Of a stretch of DNA of 64,000 nt, positions 1 through 8,014 are shown piece after piece. How positions within the stretch are numbered: the stretch's first letter is position 1; the number at the start of each line of letters is the position of its first letter. Both the position numbers and the translations under genes were made by a program. The notes under the pieces are model-generated. The model did not search any database. It saw only the letters and a list, made by a program, of their open reading frames with translations, and was not told the origin of the DNA. Origin of the DNA: UBA8296 sp031581145 (GTDB taxonomy: Bacteria > Bacteroidota > Rhodothermia > Balneolales > Balneolaceae). The stretch lies in NCBI GenBank assembly GCA_031581145.1, contig JAVLBP010000007.1, positions 1 through 64,000 of the forward strand, read 5' to 3'.

Positions 1-370
1 GTAGATCTTGCAGATATTGGATCCGTCGTCCGTAGCGCATGTGTTTAGAACCAATGGCTTGCTGAATGATTGCCTCGCGATGAGACACTACGGAGGTATA
101 TGCGTTCTCATAGTCTTCATCCACATCCATTCTAACATCGTGCAAAGCAGATTTTACATCCACGAAGTTCCGGGCTGTCGTTCGACTGAGCTGTTTGTCT
201 TGGTGAAGTTTATTCAGGTATTCATACGATGCTATCATCGATTGCCACTCCTTTGATTTGGTAAATGATGATGGCAAGTTGGACGGAAGTGCTCGCAACC
301 ACTGTGCTAGTTTAAGGACTAGCGATGTTGCATAGCGTTGATGTTTGGAGTTTAGGTTTTGTGAGTTCAT
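1..370 (-). CDS. Unknown protein, 5' part only (gene runs off the left edge)
   Basis: An open frame without stops runs leftwards from an ATG at 370 to the window edge, 123 codons. I do not recognise the family. The visible part is hydrophilic and predicted helical, with many Gln, Lys, Arg and Ser residues and no signal peptide or membrane segment; it contains LVLKLAQWLRALP near residues 18-30 and ends in HMRYGRRIQYLQ. It is divergent from the GH3/beta-lactamase gene at 602, with a 231-base shared upstream region. No Shine-Dalgarno sequence precedes the ATG, as for most genes here. The continuous frame and ordinary codon use favour a real gene over the 82-codon frame on the opposite strand, which lies inside it. 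The function is unknown and the true length cannot be seen. Confidence 0.6.
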   Translation of the reverse strand, partial: MNSQNLNSKHQRYATSLVLKLAQWLRALPSNLPSSFTKSKEWQSMIASYEYLNKLHQDKQLSRTTARNFVDVKSALHDVRMDVDEDYENAYTSVVSHREAIIQQAIGSKHMRYGRRIQYLQDL

Positions 371-601
371 AAGCTTAATGATTAGGTTAAATCAAGGTAA
401 ATGAACTAGCCCTTAGGACCGTTCATACCATTACAGAACCTTATAAACTCAAAACCTTACTAAATAAAGCGTAACCGTATTAAAACTGGGGGCGTAAAGT
501 GGCGTTACCGATTTAACGACCAAGAAAGTACCTTTCCACGATGCAGCGATCATAAAACCATGACGCATAAACTCCACTCATTCAGCAACATGTCCTAAAA
601 C
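371..601. other. Intergenic region between divergent genes
   Basis: A/T-rich spacer between the left-edge gene and the GH3 fusion gene. It must hold both promoters. I see a weak match to the Bacteroidota -7 element (TACCTTTC near 529-536, last base off) but no clear -33 partner, no strong hairpin and no Shine-Dalgarno sequence. Confidence 0.5.
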
Positions 602-3505
602 ATGAGATTACTTCTCGCATTCGTTAAAAAATCTATGATAAGAACCAGTTCCCTCATTCTCCTGCTGATCTCAATTAGTTTTGATGCTTACTCAGCTACA
701 ACAACGATTCTTGATGCAGAAAATGATTCAACGCACGTAAATACGATTCAAGGAAATGATGGTGTGGATATTGAATCTCTTTTAGATGACATGACGCTTG
801 ATGAAAAAATTGGTCAGCTTTTTATGGTTCGAGCGTATGGTCGATTTTCCAACAACCGCGATGTTGATCACCTTCGTTTAAGAGAATTGATTAGCGATTA
901 TCATGTTGGTGGGGTCATCTTTTTCCAGGGAGATGTCTACGGTCAGGCCATGAGAACTAATGAACTCCAAGATTTAGCTAAATATCCATTGTGGATTGCG
1001 CAGGATATGGAGTTTGGTGCTGCTATGCGTATTGACGGAACAACAAGATTTACCCCAGCAATGGGGGTGGCCGCTACAGGAAATCCCTACAATGCATTCG
1101 TGAAGGGAAAAATAACGGCAATGGAAGCAAATGCTCTCGGAGTGCATCAAATTTATGCTCCCGTTTTGGATGTAAACAACAATCCGAATAATCCTGTGAT
1201 TAATGTCCGTTCCTATTCTTCAGATCCTCAAATGGTAGCCACATACGGGGGAGAATTTATGAAAGGAGTTCAAAGTCAGGGATTAATCACAACTGGCAAG
1301 CATTTCCCTGGCCATGGTGATACCGAAACAGACTCACATTTAGCCCTCCCAACCATTACACACGATTATGCGAGGCTTGATTCGCTTGAACTCGTCCCCT
1401 TTCGCGAGTCTATTAACAAAGGAATGGAGAGCGTGATGAGTGCGCACATCGCCTTCCCCAATATTAGCGAAAATGAAGGTCTGCCAGGAACACTAGACCC
1501 ATCAATATTAAACAGAATTCTGATCGATAGCCTCTCGTTTGATGGATTAATTGTAACCGATGCTTTAGAGATGCAGGGTATTGCAGCCCACTACTCACCC
1601 GGCGAAGCTGTGATGAAAGCTCTTGACGCTGGAGTAGATCAAATGTTGGTAAGTACCGATGAAAAAGCGGCGATTAATGAACTTATAGAGGCTGTAGAAG
1701 CTGGAGAATTGTCAGAAGAGCGAATTGATCACTCCGTTCGAAAGATTCTTCAAATGAAAGCAGAAAAGGGGATTTTTACACATCGACTTGCAAATATAAC
1801 GTCGCTAAGCAACAAGATTAATACCCCAGAATTTCAGAATGCAGCCAATCGAATAGCACGAGAATCGGTTACTCTATTAAAGAACGAAAAAATCCTTCCG
1901 ATACGGCAGGTTGACTATCCAAAAATTCTGATTGTTGGAATATCGGATGGAGAGGAACACTCATCTGCTCTCACGCTTAGGAAGGAGATCAGTCGATACC
2001 ACAACAATACCCAATACCACTCACTGGATTCAAGAACAAGTGACGAGGAGATCAATGAGTTAATGAAGGATGCTCAACAAGCCGACCTTATTGTTCTTGG
2101 GTCTTTCATACGAGTTCGCTCTTATCATGCACTGCAGATGCCCGAAGAATACCACCAAATCTTAAAACAACTATCTGGATTCGATAAACCAGAAATCCTG
2201 GTCTCCTTCGGCAACCCCTACATTGTCGAACATTTTCCAGACGCTGACGTTCATTTGATGGCATGGTCCGCCGCAAGTGACCAGGTTCGTGAAACCATTC
2301 CATCAATATTTGGGGCTTCTGATATTCAGGGAACATTCCCAGGTGAAGTTCCCGGGATATACAACATTAGAGATGGAATTGAGATGCCTCAAACAACGGT
2401 TCGTTACGACGATCCAATGGCTGCCAATATGTCTATCGATTCACTCATCGAGGTAGATAAAATCATGCAACGTGCTATCAACGACTCGGTCTTTCCTGGA
2501 GGTGTTGTCGGAGTGATGAGAAACGGTGCTCTCGTTTGGCAGCAAGAATACGGGTATCACGACTATTCTAAGACCCAGGCGGTTCAATCAAACGGAGTGT
2601 ATGATCTTGCATCCATCACAAAAGTGATGGCTACAACAACAGCTATCATGAAATTGGTAGATGAAGGAAAAATCTCTTTGAATGATCCTGCCTCAAAATA
2701 TATTCCTGAATTTGGTAAGGGGAAAAAACGGGAGATTACAGTCCGGCATTTATTACTTCACACTTCAGGCCTTCCTGCTTTTCGAACATATGTAGATGAA
2801 TTACGCACTCGAGAGGAGTTAATCGAAGCCGTACGGAATGAACCTTTGATTAATCATCCTGGTCAGGAGTATGTTTACAGCGATTTAGGATTCATCATCC
2901 TAGCTGAAATTATTGAAGAAGTGAGTGGAAAACGGATTGATCAATATGTTCACGATGAGTTCTTTGAGCCAATGGGCATGATCTCCACTACCTACAACCC
3001 TGAGTTATCTGGTTCAGATTTCACCAACAGAATTCCACCTACAGAAATCGATACGGTTTATAATCGCGGCCTTGTACACAAAAAAGTTCATGATGAGCGC
3101 GCATATTTTATGGATGGAGTTTCTGGCCATGCAGGACTTTTCTCGTCAGTTCAAGATATGGCGAAATACTTTTTCATGCTTCTGAATGACGGAACCTATG
3201 GTGGACATCAGTATCTTACCCCTGACATCATTGACCTATTTACAAGCCGCAAGTCACCCATTAATCAGCGAGGCTTGGGATTTGATCGAAAAAGTGAAGG
3301 CTTTAGCACAGCTGGAACACTGACAAGCAACGATAGTTTTGGGCATACAGGATTTACGGGTACCAGTTTTTGGGTTGATCCGGATAAAAACATTGCCATC
3401 ATTTTTCTAACGAACCGAACCTATCCAAATCGACGTTATGGCAGCCAAATCAATCGTGTACGTTCAGAAGTTGCAGACGCCGTGATGAGAAGTATCAATT
3501 ATTGA
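602..3505 (+). CDS. Secreted glycoside hydrolase family 3 (NagZ-like) fused to a beta-lactamase-type serine hydrolase
   Basis: 967 residues with two enzyme modules. After a signal peptide (a second Met at codon 12, position 635, gives the cleaner signal sequence and may be the real start) comes a GH3 catalytic domain. It has the NagZ-type motif KHFPGHGDTETDSH starting near residue 233, with the His/Asp catalytic dyad, and the nucleophile Asp in TDALEMQGI near residue 320. A GH3 C-terminal alpha/beta domain follows to about residue 600. The last 340 residues are a class C beta-lactamase/PBP-like domain with SITK near 671 (SxxK serine), YSD near 759 (in place of YxN) and HTG near 915 (in place of KTG). 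From the family, the first half should release beta-1,4-linked N-acetylglucosamine from peptidoglycan fragments or chitin; the second may cleave a D-amino-acid or ester bond. A role in cell-wall turnover in the periplasm is an inference. Such fusions are known in Bacteroidota. Confidence 0.9.
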   Translation: MRLLLAFVKKSMIRTSSLILLLISISFDAYSATTTILDAENDSTHVNTIQGNDGVDIESLLDDMTLDEKIGQLFMVRAYGRFSNNRDVDHLRLRELISDYHVGGVIFFQGDVYGQAMRTNELQDLAKYPLWIAQDMEFGAAMRIDGTTRFTPAMGVAATGNPYNAFVKGKITAMEANALGVHQIYAPVLDVNNNPNNPVINVRSYSSDPQMVATYGGEFMKGVQSQGLITTGKHFPGHGDTETDSHLALPTITHDYARLDSLELVPFRESINKGMESVMSAHIAFPNISENEGLPGTLDPSILNRILIDSLSFDGLIVTDALEMQGIAAHYSPGEAVMKALDAGVDQMLVSTDEKAAINELIEAVEAGELSEERIDHSVRKILQMKAEKGIFTHRLANITSLSNKINTPEFQNAANRIARESVTLLKNEKILPIRQVDYPKILIVGISDGEEHSSALTLRKEISRYHNNTQYHSLDSRTSDEEINELMKDAQQADLIVLGSFIRVRSYHALQMPEEYHQILKQLSGFDKPEILVSFGNPYIVEHFPDADVHLMAWSAASDQVRETIPSIFGASDIQGTFPGEVPGIYNIRDGIEMPQTTVRYDDPMAANMSIDSLIEVDKIMQRAINDSVFPGGVVGVMRNGALVWQQEYGYHDYSKTQAVQSNGVYDLASITKVMATTTAIMKLVDEGKISLNDPASKYIPEFGKGKKREITVRHLLLHTSGLPAFRTYVDELRTREELIEAVRNEPLINHPGQEYVYSDLGFIILAEIIEEVSGKRIDQYVHDEFFEPMGMISTTYNPELSGSDFTNRIPPTEIDTVYNRGLVHKKVHDERAYFMDGVSGHAGLFSSVQDMAKYFFMLLNDGTYGGHQYLTPDIIDLFTSRKSPINQRGLGFDRKSEGFSTAGTLTSNDSFGHTGFTGTSFWVDPDKNIAIIFLTNRTYPNRRYGSQINRVRSEVADAVMRSINY

Positions 3506-3507
3506 TC

Positions 3508-3566
3508 GATCGAAGAGATAGACTTATGAAACACTCGTTCGGTAAGACTTGAGTCTATCTCGATCA
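3508..3566. terminator. Hairpin between convergent genes
   Basis: Between the ends of two convergent genes lies a perfect 10-bp inverted repeat, GAGATAGACT (3515-3524) and AGTCTATCTC (3552-3561), extended outward by GATCGA/CGATC with a small bulge. There is no long T-tract, so it may act as a bidirectional 3'-end or RNA-stability hairpin rather than a classic intrinsic terminator. Confidence 0.4.
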
Positions 3567-3914
3567 ATCCTCGATGCCGTGGACATCTTTAAGAATGGCG
3601 GCTGCATTTTTGTCCCCGTCTTGCATGGATCGATGTTGTAAATTCGTCACAATGTCGGGTTGTGCTTTCTCCCATGCTAACTCTTTGGCCTCGTCTTCTG
3701 ACGTCGCACGAATCAAATCAAACACGTCATCTGCTCGGACAATACTGTAGAGTTGATCTTGGTTAAATGCGTGGGAGCGCTTCGATTCAAACTCTTTAAA
3801 CAAATCGGGGAAATCCTTTGTATCTACTTCTTGATTCAACACTTCAACATCAGACACGCCTGAGGCGCTAAGTGGGGTTTTGCATAAATAAAAGGCGTGT
3901 TGTTTGTATATCAT
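3564..3914 (-). CDS. Small unknown protein
   Basis: I do not recognise this 116-residue protein. The frame extends upstream to 3986, but the extra 24 residues are Phe/Ser/Tyr-rich and look like non-coding DNA read through, so the Met at 3914 (MIYKQHAFYLCKT) is the more likely start. The body is acidic and probably helical, with repeated Asp/Glu (SEDEAKELAWEKAQ) and an acidic tail ending GIED. There is no signal peptide, membrane segment or metal-binding cluster. It is convergent with the GH3 fusion gene, from which it is separated by a hairpin, and divergent from the membrane-anchored protein at 4076. The function is unknown. Confidence 0.55.
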   Translation of the reverse strand: MIYKQHAFYLCKTPLSASGVSDVEVLNQEVDTKDFPDLFKEFESKRSHAFNQDQLYSIVRADDVFDLIRATSEDEAKELAWEKAQPDIVTNLQHRSMQDGDKNAAAILKDVHGIED

Positions 3915-4075
3915 GATTGAATAATTAAACAGATAAAAGGAACTAAAATGCGAGCAAATGGAGTCCATAAAATAGAATGTTTTCACAATTTTTACATTGT
4001 CGTGGTGCCATTCGTTTGCATATCAAAGACTGTGCGACTATTTTCAGTTTTTAACTAACCAAACGATTTACCCTC

Positions 4076-4549
4076 ATGGGACTCGCTTCTCGTACAAAGA
4101 TTTTAAGTATTGTGCTGTTTGTGATCGTCGTGGCTCTTTCCTATCTGCTATACCGTTCCCTTACAGATCCATACAAAGCCGTGATCGCTGAGCAAGAAAT
4201 GACTGAGAATGTACGTCATCGGATGGAGCTGGTAAGAGATGCACTTGTACTATACAATTCACGGGAAGGGGAATACCCTCCGACAGAAAACGGTTTGACC
4301 ACACTTGTTGAGTGGGTACAATCGGATAGTTTGGTATCTGTCCAGGCAGATTCGTTGTTTGCATTTCTTCCCCCAGACACATTCGTCGCGGATCAACTTA
4401 TTGTTTCACCAAGAACCGATAGTACGTTTATCTACACGCTAAACGACACACTTCGTCCAAATATCTACCTTTTAGAGGATCCAGATTCTGAAGACCAAAT
4501 TGGAGATTTGAGACGCACAACCATGTTGAACGCTCCGAATTGGAACTAG
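4076..4549 (+). CDS. Membrane-anchored protein with a GspG-like (pseudopilin-like) periplasmic region
   Basis: 157 residues: a basic N-terminus (SRTK), one transmembrane helix at about residues 9-27, then a soluble domain. The stretch of a long helix followed by LYNSREGEYPPTENGLTTLV (residues 60-79) resembles the helix plus YPTTEQGLxALV segment of type II secretion major pseudopilins (GspG). The type IV prepilin cleavage motif (Gly then Phe-Thr-Leu-Ile-Glu) is absent, so it would not be processed as a pilin. It lies 13 bases upstream of rsmD in the same direction and is probably co-transcribed with rsmD and coaD. The pseudopilin link is my inference from one motif; otherwise it is an unknown envelope protein. 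Confidence 0.65.
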   Translation: MGLASRTKILSIVLFVIVVALSYLLYRSLTDPYKAVIAEQEMTENVRHRMELVRDALVLYNSREGEYPPTENGLTTLVEWVQSDSLVSVQADSLFAFLPPDTFVADQLIVSPRTDSTFIYTLNDTLRPNIYLLEDPDSEDQIGDLRRTTMLNAPNWN

Positions 4550-4562
4550 GACCGCAGCGTCA

Positions 4563-5144
4563 TTGAGAATTATTGCCGGGACATTCAAGGGTAAGTCTAT
4601 CCCTGCTGCTACAAATCACAACGTTCGCCCCACCTCTGACCGAACCAAGGAGGCCATATTTTCCTATCTAGATGCACGATATGTGTGGAAGGGTCACACT
4701 GTGCTCGATTTGTTTGCAGGCACGGGGAACCTAGGCCTTGAGGCCCTCTCACGGGGTGTAGAATCTGTAGATTTTGTAGAGACAGAAACCGATGTCGTAA
4801 AGCGACTACACTCAACATGCCACTCTTTCGGAGTTGAGTCTCAGGTCAGAATTCATCATGTCGATGTCGCTACATTTTTGGAGCAAAGCTCCCAAGCCAG
4901 TCACATCAGAGCATATGACATCAGAGCATATGACACCCAAGCCTATGATTTTATTCTTGCAGACCCCCCATACGATTGGTCACATCTTCCTGAACTTCCA
5001 TCCATTATCCTAGATGGAAATCTACTTTTGGACGACGGAACATTTATATTGGAACATGATAAACGCCATTCTTTTGACACGCACCCCAAATGTGTCCGCT
5101 CAAAACCGTATGGTCGCACGATTGTAAGTATATTTGAACCTTAA
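4563..5144 (+). CDS. rsmD: 16S rRNA (guanine(966)-N2)-methyltransferase RsmD
   Basis: Methylates G966 of 16S rRNA using S-adenosylmethionine. 193 residues, the normal length. The start is TTG at 4563: the family's usual opening MRIIAG follows directly and no in-frame ATG is available. The SAM-binding motif VLDLFAGTGNLGLEALSRG begins at residue 47, and the catalytic ADPPY motif is at residues 133-137. Odd feature: just before ADPPY, residues 114-130 contain a tandem run of RAYD-like units (RAYDIRAYDTQAYDF) encoded by near-identical 15-base repeats, an apparent local expansion of the sequence that normally precedes the catalytic strand. It is followed 15 bases later by coaD, a pairing common in many bacteria. 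Confidence 0.93.
   Translation: MRIIAGTFKGKSIPAATNHNVRPTSDRTKEAIFSYLDARYVWKGHTVLDLFAGTGNLGLEALSRGVESVDFVETETDVVKRLHSTCHSFGVESQVRIHHVDVATFLEQSSQASHIRAYDIRAYDTQAYDFILADPPYDWSHLPELPSIILDGNLLLDDGTFILEHDKRHSFDTHPKCVRSKPYGRTIVSIFEP
4902..4952 (+). repeat. 15-base tandem repeat inside rsmD
   Basis: Two near-perfect copies and one decayed copy of acatcagagcatatg (15 bases) encode the RAYD repeats of RsmD. The period is a multiple of three, so the frame is kept. Confidence 0.7.
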
Positions 5145-5159
5145 TTAGGCCCAAGAACC

Positions 5160-5666
5160 ATGTCTAAGTCCGCTCTGTTTCCTGGTAGCTTTGACCCCAT
5201 TACCAATGGACATGTTGATTTACTTGGTCGAGCATGCGAGTTATTCGAAAAGATCATTGTGACCGTCGCGGTCAACAATACCAAGACTGCCCTTTTCACG
5301 GGTCAAGAGCGGGTAGAGATGATTCAACTAGCCATTCAAAACAAACCTTGGGCGGGTCAAGTTGTTGTAGAACAGTTTCAGGGACTCCTCATTGATTATG
5401 CTAGACAAAAAGAGACCAAAATCGTGGTACGTGGAGTGCGTCAAGTCTCTGATTTTGAATACGAGTTTCGGATGGCATTGACCAATCGAAGACTTGCACC
5501 GGAGATTGATACCATGTTTTTAATGCCAGATGAGCAATTAACGTTTATCTCTGCATCCGTTGTCAAAGAGATTGCAGCTTGGGGAGGCGACTTATCGTCC
5601 TTTGTACCTGAACCTGTTGCGAAGGCGCTTCGGCACAAGTTGCAAAGCCCCTCATCCACCATGTGA
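5160..5666 (+). CDS. coaD: Phosphopantetheine adenylyltransferase
   Basis: Catalyses transfer of AMP from ATP to 4'-phosphopantetheine, the penultimate step of coenzyme A synthesis, in the cytoplasm. 168 residues, close to the usual 160. The nucleotidyltransferase signature GSFDPITNGH lies at residues 9-18, with the catalytic His at 18; VVRGVRQVSDFEYEF and the ISASVVKEIA motif, equivalent to ISSSxVKE, follow. It is preceded by rsmD and followed 39 bases later by an aminotransferase. Together with panC and panD near 55-56 kb the window carries three CoA-pathway genes, though not as one operon. Confidence 0.96.
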   Translation: MSKSALFPGSFDPITNGHVDLLGRACELFEKIIVTVAVNNTKTALFTGQERVEMIQLAIQNKPWAGQVVVEQFQGLLIDYARQKETKIVVRGVRQVSDFEYEFRMALTNRRLAPEIDTMFLMPDEQLTFISASVVKEIAAWGGDLSSFVPEPVAKALRHKLQSPSSTM

Positions 5667-5705
5667 TTCACAAACCATCAAGCATTACGTTTATTATCCA
5701 TTCCT

Positions 5706-6920
5706 ATGGCAACTCAAGTATCACATCGCGCGCAATCTCTTGCCCCTTCACAAACCTTAAAATTCTCGGCTAGATCAAAGGAATTAGCCGCGGAGGGTAA
5801 GTCTATCGTTTCGTTGACTGCGGGTGAGCCAGATTTCTCTACACCTGATGTGATTTGTGAGGCCGCTATGGAGGCAATTAAAGCGGGCCACCACGGTTAC
5901 ACTGTCAATACAGGTCTCCCTGCATTGCGTGAACGTATCGCTGCCAAAATTAAACGGGATCAAGGTCTTGATGTGGGATTGGACCAGATCGTTGTCTCCA
6001 ATGGAGCGAAGCAATCGATTGGATTTAGCATGTTAGCGACACTAAATCCAGGGGATGAGGTGATTATCCCAACACCCTATTGGGTATCCTATCCCGAAAT
6101 GGTCCGTTTTGCTGAAGGCACCCCCACCTTTGTGAGAACGACGTATACATCTGCATATAAAATGAGTGCAGCCCAACTTGAGCGGGCCATCACACCCAAA
6201 ACACGAGGGGTCATTCTGTGTTCACCCTCCAATCCAACTGGAAGCTGTTACACCCATGAGGAACTTTTGGAACTTGCTGAAGTGCTTCGAGCGCATCCCG
6301 ATGTGATGATCTATTCCGACGAGATTTATGAATATCTCGTGTATGACGGTGAGGCACCGAGCTTGTTTACTGTGGCTCCAGATCTCTTTGAACGAGGGGT
6401 GATCATCAATGGCTTCTCCAAGGGATTTGCGATGACAGGATGGCGGCTAGGGTACATGGTTGCACCTGCAGAGATTGCCAAAGCATTGGCGAAGATCCAA
6501 AGTCAAGAAACCTCAGCTCCCTCCACAATTTCACAGTATGCTGGGATTGCAGCCTATGATATGCCCTTATCAGATTTAGAACCGATGAAACAAATCTTCA
6601 AATCTCGGCGTGATAAGATTGTTCAAAGGCTACAGGCGATACCAGGTGTGAAATGCCAAACGCCGCACGGTGCGTTTTATGTTTTTCCCGATATTTCCGA
6701 GCGATTGGGTCAAACTACAGATTATGGTGTCTCACTTGAGACCTCTACCGATTTTTGCATGGAAGCCCTCGAGCATGCAGGTCTTGGAATGGTCCCTGGA
6801 GATGCCTTTGGAGAACCGAATGGAATCCGTCTAAGTTTTGCTGCCTCTGATGATCAACTCGAGGTGGCCTTAAGTAGACTCGATACATTTGTTGGAGGTC
6901 TTACCGGTACGTCATCGTAG
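5706..6920 (+). CDS. Pyridoxal phosphate aminotransferase, aspartate aminotransferase type (class I, subgroup I-gamma)
   Basis: 404 residues, the normal length for the subgroup related to thermophile AspC/AatA. Seen in order: AGEPDFSTPD near residue 40, CSPSNPTG near 176 (substrate/PLP Asn), YSDEIYE near 205 (Asp to the pyridine nitrogen, Tyr to the O3') and GFSKGFAMTGWRLGYM with the Schiff-base Lys at residue 239. A C-terminal RLSFA supplies the substrate carboxylate-binding Arg. It should interconvert aspartate and 2-oxoglutarate with oxaloacetate and glutamate, possibly also prephenate; the exact substrate cannot be fixed from sequence. It lies in the direction of rsmD-coaD. The downstream gap to the GbsR-type gene is filled with degenerate repeats. 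Confidence 0.9.
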   Translation: MATQVSHRAQSLAPSQTLKFSARSKELAAEGKSIVSLTAGEPDFSTPDVICEAAMEAIKAGHHGYTVNTGLPALRERIAAKIKRDQGLDVGLDQIVVSNGAKQSIGFSMLATLNPGDEVIIPTPYWVSYPEMVRFAEGTPTFVRTTYTSAYKMSAAQLERAITPKTRGVILCSPSNPTGSCYTHEELLELAEVLRAHPDVMIYSDEIYEYLVYDGEAPSLFTVAPDLFERGVIINGFSKGFAMTGWRLGYMVAPAEIAKALAKIQSQETSAPSTISQYAGIAAYDMPLSDLEPMKQIFKSRRDKIVQRLQAIPGVKCQTPHGAFYVFPDISERLGQTTDYGVSLETSTDFCMEALEHAGLGMVPGDAFGEPNGIRLSFAASDDQLEVALSRLDTFVGGLTGTSS

Positions 6921-7012
6921 CGTTATAGTCATCGTAGCGTGTCAATCATCGTTGAATCCTCATCGTAGTAATCACACAGTCGCAATAATAGTCGCAATTC
7001 CAGTCTCTATAG
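6903..7012. repeat. Degenerate tandem repeats between aminotransferase and GbsR-type gene
   Basis: The last codons of the aminotransferase and the whole 96-base gap consist of imperfect copies of about 12-17 bases based on gtcatcgtagcg, drifting to gtcgcaataata and gtctctatag towards the next start codon. No hairpin or promoter stands out. Confidence 0.65.
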
Positions 7013-7016
7013 TCTC

Positions 7017-7652
7017 ATGGCAGATTCACTCCCTAACAATGCAGATCACCAGGATCTAGTTAAATCCTCTCGGGATAAATCCCATCAAGATTCTTCCGCA
7101 CAAGAGTCTTTGGAACAAACTCGAAAAGATTTTGTGGAGTTTTGGAGTGAAATGGCCCATGCCTGGGGTATCAATCGATCCATGGCTCAGATCCATGCCC
7201 TCCTATATCTGCATCCCGAATCGATGACAACAGATCAGATTATGGAGGCTCTTTGCATAAGCCGAGGCACGGCCAATATGAATCTACACGAGTTGATTCA
7301 TTGGGGACTTATACAAAAAGTGAACAAACAAGGAGATAGAAAGGACCACTATGTTGCTGAAGCCGATGTGTGGGAAATTGTTTCATGTATTGTTCGAAAT
7401 CGGCAAGAGCGAGAGATTGCTCCCGTGCAGCATAAAATGAGAGAGTTACTCGACGCATATCGTGTCGATCCCACGTTGAAAGAAAGTGAGGAAGTGCATC
7501 AGCGGATGAACAATGTGCTGGAATTTATCGAAATGTTTGAAAGGTTTTCGACGGCCATTACTCCGTATATCAAAGGGAAGCATCAACAATATCTTAAGAC
7601 CTTGGTACGAGTCGCAGAGGCTGGACAAGCGTTGCGAGGTAAATCAGAATGA
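7017..7652 (+). CDS. GbsR/MarR-family transcriptional regulator
   Basis: 211 residues. After a polar N-terminal tail (about 35 residues, Asp/Ser/Gln-rich) comes a winged helix-turn-helix: FVEFWSEMAHAWGINRSMAQIHALLYL, then SMTTDQIMEALCISRGTANM with the recognition helix, then the wing WGLIQKVNKQGDRKDHYVAE. This pattern is typical of GbsR-type regulators, which in Bacillus repress glycine-betaine genes but in Bacteroidota mostly have unknown targets. A C-terminal helical region probably dimerises. The stop overlaps the start of yraN by four bases (ATGA), so regulator, yraN and plsC are likely one transcript. No osmolyte transport gene is near, so a betaine role is not supported here. Confidence 0.85.
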   Translation: MADSLPNNADHQDLVKSSRDKSHQDSSAQESLEQTRKDFVEFWSEMAHAWGINRSMAQIHALLYLHPESMTTDQIMEALCISRGTANMNLHELIHWGLIQKVNKQGDRKDHYVAEADVWEIVSCIVRNRQEREIAPVQHKMRELLDAYRVDPTLKESEEVHQRMNNVLEFIEMFERFSTAITPYIKGKHQQYLKTLVRVAEAGQALRGKSE

Positions 7653-8014
7653 CCAAAAAGCAAGGATTAGGGGCAATCGGAGAGGCAGCCGCAGCTGAAT
7701 TTTTGGTCGGCAAAGGGTGGACGGTGTTGGAACAAAACTACCACTTCGAAAAAAGTGAGGTGGACCTTGTAGCCTATGATGGGTTTTGTATTGTATTTGT
7801 AGAGGTAAAAACGCGTACAAACACCGATTTTGGCTATCCAGATGAGGGGTTAAGCGATGCGCAGTTGCGAAGGGTTCAAAAAGCAGCTGCTGCCTGGATT
7901 TATGAACGCAAAATGGATCCCTCGCCCACACGTATTGATTTGATCGGCATTGTCATGGACCCAGAATCGGACCTGCCACCCGTTATTGAACATCTTGAGG
8001 GGGTTGATCGATGA
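7649..8014 (+). CDS. YraN family (UPF0102) nuclease-like protein
   Basis: 121 residues, normal for UPF0102. The fold is that of Holliday-junction-resolvase-like endonucleases: GAIGEAAAAEFLVGKGWTVLEQNY at residues 8-31, then EVDLVAYDG with the catalytic-type Asp, and FVEVKTRT with the E-x-K pair. The biochemical role of the family is unproven. The start overlaps the upstream regulator (ATGA) and its own stop overlaps the start of the acyltransferase gene (ATGA), indicating translational coupling. In many genomes yraN neighbours rnhB or lepB; here it sits with a regulator and plsC. Confidence 0.92.
   Translation: MTKKQGLGAIGEAAAAEFLVGKGWTVLEQNYHFEKSEVDLVAYDGFCIVFVEVKTRTNTDFGYPDEGLSDAQLRRVQKAAAAWIYERKMDPSPTRIDLIGIVMDPESDLPPVIEHLEGVDR

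Noticed and set aside
8..256. 82-codon frame on the plus strand at the left edge
   Set aside because: It lies inside a longer stop-free minus-strand frame that begins with ATG at 370 and runs off the window; the latter has better residue composition.
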